The position numbers and the translations under genes were made by a program. The notes beneath the pieces were generated by a model. The model was given only the letters and a program-made list of their open reading frames with translations, was not told the DNA's origin and did not search any database. From NCBI RefSeq assembly GCF_021018805.1, contig NC_086249.1, positions 80,254,472 to 80,318,471 on the forward strand: DNA of 64,000 nucleotides, given 5' to 3'. This DNA comes from Prinia subflava. Lineage: Eukaryota; Chordata; Aves; Passeriformes; Cisticolidae. The stretch's first letter is position 1. Each line of letters opens with the position of its first letter. This document shows positions 26,011-37,085 of the stretch, piece by piece.

Positions 26011-26380
26011 AAAAAGAAGATGAAGATGATGAAGACAAAGACAATGAAGAAGAAGACGAAGACACAGATGAAGAAGATGAAGACGATGACGAAGCAGATG
26101 AAGACGAAGACTAAGAAGATGGAAAAGACAAAAAAGAATAATTTAAAAATACATATAAGAAGAATAGTAATAGGAATTTTAAAATAGAAGAAGATTAATA
26201 AGAATTTAAAAATACATATAAGAAGAAAAGTAATAAGAATAAGAATAAGAATTTAGAAGCATATAGAAGAAGCAGAGAAGAGTAGTTAGAATACCAAAGA
26301 AGAGGAGTAATTAAAACAAGGAGAATAAAAAAGAAAAAGAATAATTTAAGAATACAAAAATGAAGATAAAATTTAATGAA
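26011..26380. repeat. Purine-rich (GAA/GAT/GAC)n tract
   Basis: About 370 bases of almost only A and G on the plus strand, starting as GAAGATGAAGAC-type hexamers and fading into AAGAATAAG-type repeats. One frame (26016-26114) reads only Asp, Glu and a few Lys, Asn, Thr and Ala codons before a TAA. Another frame on the minus strand reads mostly Ser. Such frames are a by-product of the repeat. Long purine tracts of this type can form triplex (H-DNA) structures. Confidence 0.85.
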
Positions 26381-26589
26381 TAAGTAAAACTAGTAAAATA
26401 ATTTTTATTACATATTGTATATTTATATTACAGTCTATGAGATAAAAACATGAACATACAATATGTTGTAATTATGATACGTTATAATTTCCCTAAAAAT
26501 AACCAAAGAAAGACAGAACTGTTCCAATTACTGAAGAATTTGTGTATTTCTATCAAAGTCTGTAAGAAAAGAGTCACTGGATTCCATGT
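26381..26589. other. AT-rich spacer
   Basis: Ordinary AT-rich sequence between the purine tract and the CpG-rich block. It contains an inverted repeat, ACATATTGTAT (26410-26420) with ATACAATATGT (26456-26466). Confidence 0.5.
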
Positions 26590-27083
26590 CCTGTGTCCCA
26601 GAGCTACTGATGTATTTTCACCCTCAGTGCCAGTGAGTGCCCTGGGAGCAGTGCCTGCTCAGCCCCCAGCGCCAGCGGGAGTTCCCGGCCAGCAGGGCAG
26701 GGCTGTCCCAGCTCTCAAGGCAAACTGAAGGCACCCGTGCAGCCTGGCTGAGAGAGAACAGTGCTGGAAGCCCTTTGCAGCAGGGCTGTGCTGCAGGGAC
26801 AGCAAAGCCACCACAGCCCCTCTCAGGCGCCGCCCACGGCCGGGGAACTGGGCTGGGTTAGAAAGGCAGCAAGAGCTTGGCATGGGCGAGGAGCAGCGGC
26901 TCCTTCCCAAGCTTGCTGTGGCTGTAAGAGTGCTGCAGAGAGTCCTCTCACCATTTGCACTTCTATTTTTCACACAAAACATCCACCAGAAGGAACTTGC
27001 AGCTGACCCTGTGGCTAAAGCCTTGCACCCTCTACTCACCTGTCCTTGCCCAGGGCCTGCTCAGCAGAAAGCAGCTGTGGAGT

Positions 27084-27171
27084 CACTTGTGGAGTCCATA
27101 CAACTCCTGCCTCAACAGAATGGGAGCCACTTGTGGAGTCCATACAACTCCTGCCTCAGCAGAATGTCTGG
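27084..27171. repeat. Two-copy tandem duplication of 44 bases
   Basis: The unit beginning CACTTGTGGAGTCCATACAA is present at 27084 and again at 27128 with very few differences (for example CTCAACAGAATG against CTCAGCAGAATG). The near identity suggests a recent duplication. Confidence 0.9.
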
Positions 27172-27305
27172 GGTTGGCAGGGACCTCACAGCTCATGTAG
27201 TTCCAGCTGATTATCTCCCCCTCTGTGTCTCCCTCCCTCTAACAGGTGTTACCTCTTTCTTTCTCTCTCCCTACCTGACATTTCTAATGCAATCTAATCT
27301 GTGTT

Positions 27306-27320
27306 GTTGAATAAAATCCC
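27306..27320 (+). terminator. Possible polyadenylation signal
   Basis: AATAAA sits at the end of the CpG-rich block, followed by a GT/T-rich stretch (GTGGTCTTATTTGTCTC), the usual downstream context. AATAAA is common in AT-rich DNA; this one stands out only through its position. Confidence 0.3.
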
Positions 27321-27350
27321 TCTGTTGCCATCCCGTGGTCTTATTTGTCT

Positions 27351-29575
27351 CTTAATCAGGGCCTTATTTGAAACAACCAAGTGAAAAGTAAAGCAATTTG
27401 ATAAGATATAGATGATTTTGAAATAATTCTCATCATCTTCAAGGGAAATTTAACAATCTCCATATCAAGCAGGTCCTTTTTCAAATTCCTTTCCTGAAAG
27501 TACTCCACAGAGGAAGCTGTGACAAACTCAGTTATCAAAGTAAGAGACATTCAAGTGATTTTTGTTAGCACTAAAATGTCTGATTCCTAAATATTCTGTG
27601 CTTAAACAAAGCCACCTGGATGAGCAAACAGGCCCTGCAACCAGCCAAGTGCAGGTGTCACTGTGACAATTTGTGCCTCTTCCAGCAAACCCTTACAAAA
27701 GAATTCACACAGTTTCTGCAAATACTGCCTGTCTGGGTGAGATGTCTGTTTTCCTCTATTTTTTTCTTTCTGATCATCCTGAGGGATGACTTTGGGACTG
27801 TTTTTTATTTTCTTGTCCTCTGTTTATTCATTTTCCTAACCACTTCTTTTGCTGAAGCAGGGCTTGTGACGATAATGATGGTAACAATAGCAGAACAGAA
27901 TGTGGTGATTTTTTTGTGCTGTTAAGATTTTTGTTTCCTGCAAAAAAAATTACTATTGATTGTTCATCAAGTTATCTGCTGCAACCTATTATTTATACCC
28001 ACTCCAGTTCAGACTTTGCAGAGAAAATTATGTGGCTGTTGATGTGAACAAGTGCACTGTATATGGAATGTTATTTTTTGATTGCTAAGCTTCCTATAAG
28101 AAAATCTATTATTAACTTCTAAATTCTTGTGAGTTTTGATAAGAATCAAAAAACTCCTAAAGCTATTCTCAGTTAAATAAATACCTATTTCCTTAAAATA
28201 AAAAACATAAAAGGAAAAGCATGTTCTCACCCTATCTGCACACACTGATCACCTCAAAGTGTAACAGTTTCATGACTACCATCACACAGTTATAAGCCCA
28301 TAAACACAATCCATTTACTCTGAGTTTGTACATTACAGAACAAACATCAACACCTGTTGATATCATATCTCCTTTCACCCTTGCATGTGTGGAAACATCC
28401 AAAACATTCATTTAGCCTAAATTTTTCTCAAGCCTCCTGAAAGTGATGAACAGTAGTGGCTACACTCTGGTCAGATGGTTGGAAGTCCAAGGATTACTAA
28501 CCAGGTGTACTGAGTAGTGTGGTGTAGCAACTTGTCAGTTCCCCATCAGAGAACCACAAGAGTTTTGCAGGATTTATAATGACTTGTTGGCCTGGAAACT
28601 TGTACTTCAGGGCAAGGTCATCCACACGAAAAACCCTGGGCCAAACCAGTGCACGTGGAAAATACAGTCTCCTCAACCTCTCCATGGGCACTGTTCACTT
28701 CCACTACAGGAGGCTGCTGCTTTGTTTCTGATTTTTGTACATTATTCATAATAAAAAAAATACCAACATTTTTCCTCTAAGCTAGGATCCCCAAAAGTCT
28801 CAAATCTCCAGTCTTCTCATCCTGTTGCTCAGCATGTTCCCACTAATTCAGGTTCGTCTCACAACAATAATAGCTGGATTTTTTTTTCAGCAAGAGCCCA
28901 TGCAAATATCATGTCTTAAAAACACACTGCAGGTCGTTCACAGACAATCACATCAACTGAAAATATAAACTACATCCAGAGAGCTGATTTATTCATTCTG
29001 ATTGCCTAAGTATCACCTAGCACAGTGCTTCTCAATCTCTTTTAATTAGAAGGACGACAGATCTTTATGAAAATTGTATAGGCCAGCTTATGCCATGCTG
29101 TCTCTGTAGTTTTTATTTACACCAAATGGAAATTAGATTTACATTTTAAAGGTCAAAGGTTGTCTACAGTTTCTAGCTTGCTTGCAGATAAGAGCCCATG
29201 TATGGAAACATGTTGACAATTTTTTTGGTTCAGTCAGATTGCAGACTGCCTGACAATGTCTCATAGAGTTTATTAAATACAAACACATGGCCCCCAAAGG
29301 CATGAATAAAAAATTATTTACTGGGTCAACTAATTTGTGATAAGAACACAGACACAGAGGTCTGGCACATACCAGCAAAACTACAAGAAAGAACACATGG
29401 TTGGAACATAAAGCATGTATTTAGCACAAGCAAGAGTTGACATCTTAATTTGGGGACAGCAGGATTTAGGACATGACAAAGGCATGGCAGTTTTTCCTGA
29501 TTTTTAGAATCAGCTACGAGGGTTTGTAATGAAATGAACACTTTTCCCATCTCATCAGGTTGAATCTAGTCCCAT
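27351..29575. other. AT-rich stretch without a recognised gene
   Basis: No recognisable coding region, RNA gene or transposon. A 64-codon minus-strand frame at 28497-28691 is rich in hydrophobic and basic residues and has a somewhat protein-like look, but I cannot match it to a family and see no splice or transcript context. Confidence 0.5.
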
Positions 29576-29684
29576 CATCCCAAAAGGGATCTTTTGGGAT
29601 GGCTGACAAATGTTTTGGTTTTACTCCAAAAACAACATGAGAATTCTGATTTTTTACTTACTCCCTTTGGGGAAAAAGGGAGTA
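29576..29684. repeat. Cluster of three short hairpins
   Basis: CATCCCAAAAG (29576-29586) pairs with CTTTTGGGATG (29591-29601) over 11 bases around a 4-base loop. TGTTTTGG (29611-29618) pairs with CCAAAAACA (29626-29634) with one bulge. TACTCCCTTT (29659-29668) pairs with AAAGGGAGTA (29675-29684) over 10 bases around a 6-base loop. Three stem-loops in 109 bases is more than expected in ordinary sequence. No gene adjoins them. Confidence 0.65.
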
Positions 29685-30879
29685 GATCTCTTCCAGGTAT
29701 TACTATTCAGAGTTTAAAACTTATCTAAAGCCTTAGAGGGAAATTAGGAGAATTCTTCTTTGCCATCTCTCTTCAATGCCTGTTCAGAGCTATTTCTAAA
29801 GCTGACTTTGCCCAAGCCACAAGGCTTTATCTTCTATGCCTACTGAATTCTGTATTTCACTAAGTTTTGTAACTTAAAAAATATTACTAGAGGCCTTTTT
29901 ATTTTTCTGCCTAATAATTCCCTTGAGAAAACTTGTACATTTAAAAACTTTAAGTTATCTTAAACTCAGTGTGATTTTTTATGCTTCTAGGAGAATCTCT
30001 TCAGTTCTACAGTATTTATCCTTTCAGGGACATATTTTCCTCCACACTGACGGCGCATTAAATTTATTGGAAGCTGCACATCTCAGAGAAAACTGACATG
30101 ATAAATCTGACTGTGCTGCTGCCCTTTCTGAGAATGCAGATTTTTTTATTTTATAAAAAGTAAGAGGAAAAAAAGTTCTTACTGTATTTTAACCCATTAC
30201 ATTTCCAGAAACTGAAATCTGGTTTTGTGCTTTCCTGAAAGAAGAAGAGTCGCAGAATAACCTTCCCTGCTGGGCTGGCTTTCAGCAATGAACTTGGCTG
30301 ACCTTAGAAGAAAAACAAAATTGCATTATGTCAGACAGAGTCCAGATGCCCTGCCTTTTTCCACAACAGCTCTTGTATATAGAAGCTTAAGGACATGAGG
30401 CTGTTAAAGGAAATCCTAGAGACATATGATCATAGGTAAAACCTTAAAATACATAGCAGTAATGAACCCACTGTAATTTTTTTTCACAAACATATCTTCT
30501 GCTTGGTTGATATTGCTATAGTTCATCTTAAATTGCTACCATTAATTTAGTGAATTAGTCATCAACTATTTACAGCTAGGCGCAGAAGCATTTGTCTTAA
30601 ACATCAAAAGAAGGGAAGAAAAATAGCTTTTCCTAGTACTATTGTGTGTTTAATTTTGCCACATAATGTGACTGAAGTCATTAGTCACTGATGTATTTCT
30701 TTCTGGAAAGGGCAAATGATCAGTTATAGAGTTGTCCAACAAAATCAAAAAGTATACGTATTTTCTGCTGCATAATACAAGCTGACAGGAGATACTGTCT
30801 TGCATCCTGAGCCTGTAAATTTTATCAGAAGACCAGAAAAGGCTGCTTCCTCTAACGGGGTCCCTTTCCCTCTCTTCTT
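29685..30879. other. AT-rich stretch without a recognised gene
   Basis: Nothing recognisable. The last 140 bases before the CR1 piece may be a more decayed part of the same element. Confidence 0.5.
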
Positions 30880-31190
30880 CTCCAGGATGAACATTCCCAG
30901 GTGTCTTGGCTTCTCATCATAGAAATGATGCTCCAATCCTTTAAACCTCTTTTGGACTCTTTGATGGACTAATTTCAGTATGTTCATGTCTCCCTCATAC
31001 TGGAGACAACACTCCATGGGTGCTCTCACTAGTGCTAAGGGTGCCCTCCCTCACCTACTGACCATGCTCTTCCTAAAGCAGCCCAGGGTATCATCAACTT
31101 CCTTTGCCACAGGGCAAATTGTTGGATCACAACCAACTTCTCTGCCCTGCAGGACTGACTCCCAGGTCTTTCTCTGCAAAGGTGGTATTT
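30880..31190 (-). mobile_element. CR1 LINE fragment, decayed
   Basis: Read on the minus strand, this matches the C-terminal ORF2 region of avian CR1. The DNA has the family's characteristic order of blocks: CTTCTCATCATAGAAATGAT, TGCTCCAATCCTTTAAACC, TTTGGACTCTTTGATGGAC, CAGTATGTTCATGTCTCCCT, GGAGACAACACTCCATGG, GCAGCCCAGGGTATCATC and CTTTGCCACAGGGCAAATTG. The element's own 3' end is not present. Divergence is clearly greater than in the copies at 11.1 and 22.4 kb. Confidence 0.85.
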
Positions 31191-34100
31191 TAGGCAAATG
31201 TACGTGACTGTTTACTATTTACCTCCATACATACATGAAAACCAACAGGAGAAAAATTGAGACAGGAGGCATAGGATTCTCATAATATTCACAAATCTAG
31301 TAGGTGCTTTAAGTCACACACAGTTTTTATTCCCTTCTGTGGTAAAAACACCAAATAAGTTGTTTCTTATGTATGCATTTTATTAGGAGCCAAGCTCAGC
31401 ACCTGTGGGTAGAGCTGGATGGGACTCTTTCATCTCTCAGTAAGTCATTTACAACGAGGCATGAGTGGTAATTTGCTATCTTAAATAAACATGTAGCTGA
31501 GTGATGACTGTGGAAAAAGGGTATGCAAGTTACAGTTTGCCTGGAGGGATTTAATTTCTCCAGTGAACATTCTCATTCAGCATCTGAGCTCTGCAGTCTG
31601 GTGATTAATCTTCCTGAATACCAGACTGCTTGTAACAGGTTCTGGAGGTTCCTATTTGGAGTATGCAGCACTGCTAATTAACAAATCCACAGAACATCTG
31701 ACATGTGTGGTCCTAAATGAGCCCGACTTATTAAATATATTTATTAACACCTTTTGCAGTCAGATACACAGAAATATTATGGGTAAAGCTATTGGATGCA
31801 CCTAGGAAAATAATTAATCTTGTAAACAAGCCAGCAGAGATTGGGATATAAATCAAGGCATCTGCTACCTTATGGTGTAAATTAAATTTTTGTTGTCTTT
31901 GGTTGAATGCTGTGTAATACCTTAGCAAAGATCATCAGCATGTTCACAGCAATGTCCAGATATTGTATAACAAAGAAGGAATTGTATATGAAGAATTAAA
32001 TGTTGCAGTGATCAGATGACTGTTTTTTACAGACAGCTATCAAGAAAAATAGTGTATTCTATCATAATATAGTACTAAACCTTTGTTTCAGTGTATGATG
32101 GGTGTTCTGTCTGTGGCACATAGTATCTGACCATTGATGGACTGAATTTACCCCTGCTTTTAACCCAAAGAACTTCATAAGGTCTCATTTATGCTAAAGG
32201 GTTTTAGAATGCCTCTGACTGGAAAAAAAAAGAAACAGAAACAAATAAAAATATGGTTTGATGTTAGACCATTAACATATCATAAAGAGATTAGGCATGC
32301 AAACATAATAATAAAAGTGTACAGAATATGAAAGACACAACTCTGAGTGTCTCCCTTATTGCACTGGTGAAATTCAAGTAGGAGCCAAGGAGACACTTTA
32401 GATTTCTTCCTGTACAAGCTGCCTGGAATACACCCCTGATCAGAACCTTGAATTAGGTTCTGATCAAGTTCTAAGGCATGCTCTGATTCTGATTGAATGC
32501 AAAGTATTTCAGCTTTTCTCTTCAGACAAAACCAGCTGGCATCTGTTGGTTAGTTGAGGTCATTATGGACTAAGCTACTTGTCATCACTGCTAGATGGCT
32601 GCCAATGACAGTGATCATATTCAAGCTATATAAAAAACCCCACTGTGATGCTTTTCAGAAACACTCTGGAAAGTCCCTGAATTCTCGCTGTCAGTGTGAC
32701 TGTGAGCTTTGCTTTAAGCTGCAAAGAGCATTTGCTGTCTGCTGAAATCTGAGAAGGATGTGGCTTTTGAGCACAGAGGTTGCCAGTGCCACTCCTGCCC
32801 CTTGCAAGAAGATCCTACAGCCCCATACCATTATTAAGAAGACACTTGTTTACTTTGGCTGCCTTAAACCAGTAAGCTTTCCTTGCACCCTGTGGGGACA
32901 AGAGTCCAAGGAGACCACATGCTGCTCTCTGCTTCTTCTCACAGCAACATAACTCAAGCTGTGTCTTAAGCAGCTCAGGTCATGATCTTATGGGCTGTGA
33001 ATAATCTGAGACTAACTAGAATTTCAAGTGTGATTTAGGTATTGCTTTCTGGGAACTTTCTCTTCCCTCTTACTACCAGTTAAACCTCCTATAATTCATG
33101 GGGGTTTATTTAATATAGTGAGCTGGAATGGATGTTATGCATTAATATTTTATCCAGAAAACAAGACAGTAACTGTTTATTATTACAGTCATGACCTACA
33201 TTAAAAGCATTAAGTAGTATCTGTGAAGTTATTTTAAAATTTTGAAACAATTCTTCATAGAGTTAAAGCATTAGAAGAACTGTTAGACTCTGCAGGCTTA
33301 GGAAGAAAGAATTTGTTAATCCAACTCAGCAGATGATTTCTAGGACTTTACAGTGGCAGGATGTACTTCTTCACAGTCTCAGCTGCAGCTTCTTAGTGAA
33401 ATGCAATGACAATTAATCTCTGCTCAGTATTCCCACAGCACACTGTGTACATTGTCCACTATATCTCCCATTTGCAAGTAAACAGCATCTGTAGGACCCA
33501 CTGTAAATGCATTGTTTGGTAAATGCCAGCTGATTTGTGATCTTTATACAGGAATGGTGGCACCAAGCCACTCACCTTCTTCCTTTTAAAGTACAAAAAC
33601 TCCTTCAGAAAACACTAAGTGACAGAAACACGAGCCAGGACTGCTGCAAACAATTTTGAGTGGACTGCATTTCCTTTCCCTGGACCAACACCTTCAGTTC
33701 AGCTATGAAGCTTTTCTCATCTAGGCCTCTCCTATGCCCAGCTCCTGCAAATCATCCTGTCATAGCAGCAGCTTTCTGCTCCCACAGGAGTCCCCCAGCA
33801 CTGATGAGCAGTCTCAGGAAAGTTCAATATGCCAAGCCCCTCTCAGCAGGGATAGGGGCTACAGAAGCCTGAGAGGCAGCACCATGTCTCAGTAACACCA
33901 TGCAATAAGAAGTTTCCAGAAGTGTCTCCTCTTTGAGGGGTGGATTGCACTGTAGCTCCAAACTTCACTTAACTTTCTCCTATGTCAGTATTTCATTATC
34001 TGTACTCTTCAGCAACTCTACATTTTGTTGATGTCATGTCAATCTGAACAAGAATTTCTTGAAGTGAGGACGTAGCACACAAAGTTCACTGTAAGATTTG

Positions 34101-37024
34101 CCTTGAACACAGCCTCATTTATGTTTGATTTTAAAAGATGTCTTTCTACATTTTTAACAAACTCTGCGTTACAAGTTGAACATTAGATTCACAGTACAAG
34201 TTTAAGAACTTCTAACTTGTGCAGTGCAACTTGGAAGAACAAGGTCAGACATCCTGGCATCTTTAGAAAACTAATGGAGAGAATTAGGAACAGATCCAAA
34301 GGGCAATACAAAAAGCACATGCCTAATACAAAAAGCAGCCAAGAAATTTTATTAATTAAAAGTTTCACCTCCATCCTAGATATTAGGCATGGGCCCTTTC
34401 AGTCTTGACTGAGGTACCCTCTCACAGCAGAAAGATGGTCTCAGGAAGAAGAAGGTCCTGAACTGTGTTAAAAATACTTATTTCTCAGGAGTAGGTCCTC
34501 CCCCTATATATATACAATGTTCTGAATATGAAAAACACCCATTAATTCCCTGCAGAAGCCAAGATGAGAGCTTTCAAGGCTGAGAAGAGAAAGGTAAATA
34601 TCTTACTTTGTAGCCTGCTGATTATAACATTAACCTGAAGGATGGAAGGCTTGGGCTCTGGCTTGAAGGGTGACTAATGGTCACAGTGGTCTTGACAAGT
34701 AATCTCAGAGTGTCTGGACTATAGACACCTTGTAGGGCAGAGGAAATTTTTAAAAAGTCTTCTGTGGATCTTCACAACATCAGCAGGAAAGTTTTCTGCA
34801 ACTCTAAGCAACACCTGATGCTCTGAAAATACCTTAGAATTCAATGACACCCCCCTGTGGAAAAGTAAACTTCATCATTATGGTACAAATATTACGGTGT
34901 GCTGCTAAGGCTGCATAAAAATATTACCTCTACATCTCTTACCAAAGCAGTGCTGCATTAGGCTTTACAAACTGAAGTACTTGCTTGAAATATTACATTA
35001 AAAATTAAATATCTATATTACACTTACACTTATCAGATGGAAGGAGAAAGACGGATATTTGGACAGTGACAATTTATTATACTGCCAGTAAGGAAACCTA
35101 TAATTAGAAAGCAATAACTATTTTTCACAGTAGCTCCAAAACTCTTGAGCTAAATTAGTCCTTTATTAAGTCTGTTGTAGTCTTTTGGTAAGCAGGATTG
35201 CAGGATTGTCCTGCTTGAATTAAACCTCCTCATTTGATAGACTTTCAGCCAAAGCACTTAAAAGATTACCAAAAGAAAAAAAAAAAAAAAAAAAAAGAAG
35301 GAAAAAAAGCACAGTACTGTTGAAAGACCTGATGGTCTCTTTGTTTGCAAGTGCAATGATTAACTGGTTCATGTGTAGGTTGTAGAACAAGTTTTAAATT
35401 ACTTCTGCAGAGGCTAATAAAGCAACATTTTTCAGTATAAGTAAATTTACATTAATTCAAAATCACAAATATAATGATGCCTATTTTTTTCCTTTTCTCT
35501 GCAGCCATCACTGATTTTTGATGTGTATATTAGCAGCACGATGCAGGACGCTCTTTTATCTTTTTCTGTCTGGCTTTGCAAAAGCATCAGCACTCCTTAG
35601 ATTCCAGGAGAGCACTCCTCTTCATTCCAGTGCATTCTTCTCTAAGGCAAGAAAATGGCCTATAAAATGTTTTGAAAGTTAATTTTAAACCAGTACCAGA
35701 ATGGCTCTTAAAAGCAAGCTTTTACTATAAAATCCTGCTTCCAGCTACAATTTGCTGAGGTCTAATGGCCATCTGACAATTAGACTCTCTGTACCCACAT
35801 ATGAAAGAAAGCAGATATACAAAGAGCTCTCAGCATTTCTATATCTCAGCAAGAAAAAGCTCCAATTCAAAATGAAGCTCTCCAAGCATATGCCAAAGAA
35901 TGGAGAGGACAGGTCAGAGGGCCAGTTGTTTGCGTCACCATAGGTTTCACTAGACAGAATGCATTAGGAATATTTATGAGTTGGACGAGCAGAGTTGCCC
36001 GTAATGCAATTGCAGCTCATTTAATTGAAAAAAGGGAATGAAAAATGCTTACCTCAACATGTCTGCTTAAGCCGTCATCTGATTTACTCCATTTGTATCA
36101 ATACAGGAAGTCAAAGAGGCAAATTAAATTTATGGACCAGTGGAAAATAAACCAATTTTCTCTGGAGAAACCCAAGTATCATAGCTCATACCTAAGTCTC
36201 CTCTTCTGTTTTCACATCAGTCATTGTACACAGCATTTTTACGCAGCAGTAAACCAATTTAAATGATCCATACATGCCAGCTATTGTACTGCTCACACAC
36301 CATCCCTCCAGTGCAACTCTGCTCTCTGTAGGGCTGCTGAAATGGCACAACTCACCACGCCCAGGGTGAGGGTCTTAGCACAGGCATCCCCACTCCCCTC
36401 AGGTCTTGCTGGCATCAGTAGGGAAGTGCTAAGATGCTGGACCCTCCTGATCTCCTCTTCTGATTTAAGTCTGTTCACTTGAAAAGTGGTGCCCAGCTGT
36501 CAGAACTCAAAAGTGCTCCCAGCCACTGCTTAGTACCAATTTAGTGACAGTCTTTCTCTCCCACCACCCCAAGTCCTTTTGTTATGGTTGACATAAACAC
36601 ATGTGCCTTTCAAGGCTTCTTGTTCTAAGCAGCTTTTTCAGATATCTCAGTTAATTCCAACTGAAAAGCAACAGTGTGTCAAAGACAAAGCTTTAATATA
36701 AATAGGCATGTATTTGAAAATACAGCTGACATGGCAGAAGTTTTTCTAGACTTGGGATTTCTCTGACAGAAAATGCCAGACTTATCAGAACTGAAATGTT
36801 CCAGGGAATATGTTGACAAAACATCCAACTAACTCAAGGATGTTCCCATGGAAATCTGCTCTGTCACTGGCCCGTGTGACCTCATCCTTTTTGTCACCTT
36901 ATCTCTGCAATGACCAACATGGTGGGAAGTCAGAGAGCCAGGAATGAAGCAGCAAGCATTTCCAGAGTAAAGGAGGTCCATTTCTAGGGAGCCTATGAAG
37001 TGAGTTTTGCTTTTTGAAAGACAG
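31191..37024. other. AT-rich stretch without a recognised gene
   Basis: No recognisable coding sequence or RNA gene. It contains a poly-A run (35271-35308). The parts at 33660-33900 and 36290-36540 are slightly richer in G and C, with short domain-free frames only. Confidence 0.5.
35271..35308. repeat. Poly-A run
   Basis: More than twenty consecutive A residues, flanked by AAAAG and GAAGG units. It could be the tail of a retrocopy inserted on the plus strand, but the preceding 200 bases show no recognisable transcript. Confidence 0.85.
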
Positions 37025-37085
37025 CATTTCACAGTGGTTCGTGATGGGAATCTAACCCAGGACCTCCATAGTCCCAGAAGCTTCC
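37025..37085 (-). mobile_element. Possible MIR-type SINE remnant
   Basis: On the minus strand the sequence reads GGAGGTCCTGGGTTAGATTC followed by CCATCACGAACCACTG. This resembles the tRNA B-box region and the following core of MIR-like SINEs (CTGGGTTCGAATCCC...CCACT). Only about 60 bases can be followed and the A box is not clear, so this is tentative. Confidence 0.35.

Larger units (their letters stand above)
26590..27350 (+). other. CpG-rich block ending in AATAAA; possible LTR or small CpG island
   Basis: The first 300 bases hold about eleven CpG dinucleotides (for example GGCGCCGCCCACGGCCGGGG near 26826), far more than anywhere else in this CpG-poor window. A 44-base tandem duplication (27084-27171), a pyrimidine-rich stretch (27210-27275) and an AATAAA in GTTGAATAAAATCCC (27306-27320) follow. 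This order (CpG-rich part, then polyadenylation signal, then about 50 bases of T-rich sequence) resembles U3-R-U5 of an avian endogenous retrovirus LTR. It could equally be a small CpG island or a retrocopied transcript end. A short piece, GGGGTTGGCAGGGACCTCA (near 27171), resembles the CR1 3' end. Frames up to 142 codons show no known domain. Confidence 0.4.

Noticed and set aside
25793..26065. Serine-rich minus-strand frame
   Set aside because: The serine run is only the complement of the GAA/GAT repeat.
26659..27310. 126- and 142-codon frames in the CpG-rich block
   Set aside because: GC-rich DNA has fewer stop codons, so long frames on both strands are expected. Neither shows a domain.
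28497..28691. 64-codon minus-strand frame with a protein-like look, considered as a processed pseudogene
   Set aside because: I could not match it to any family and saw no poly-A tail or flanking duplication.
37025..37085. tRNA gene suggested by a B-box-like sequence
   Set aside because: No matching A box, acceptor stem or cloverleaf; a SINE remnant fits better.
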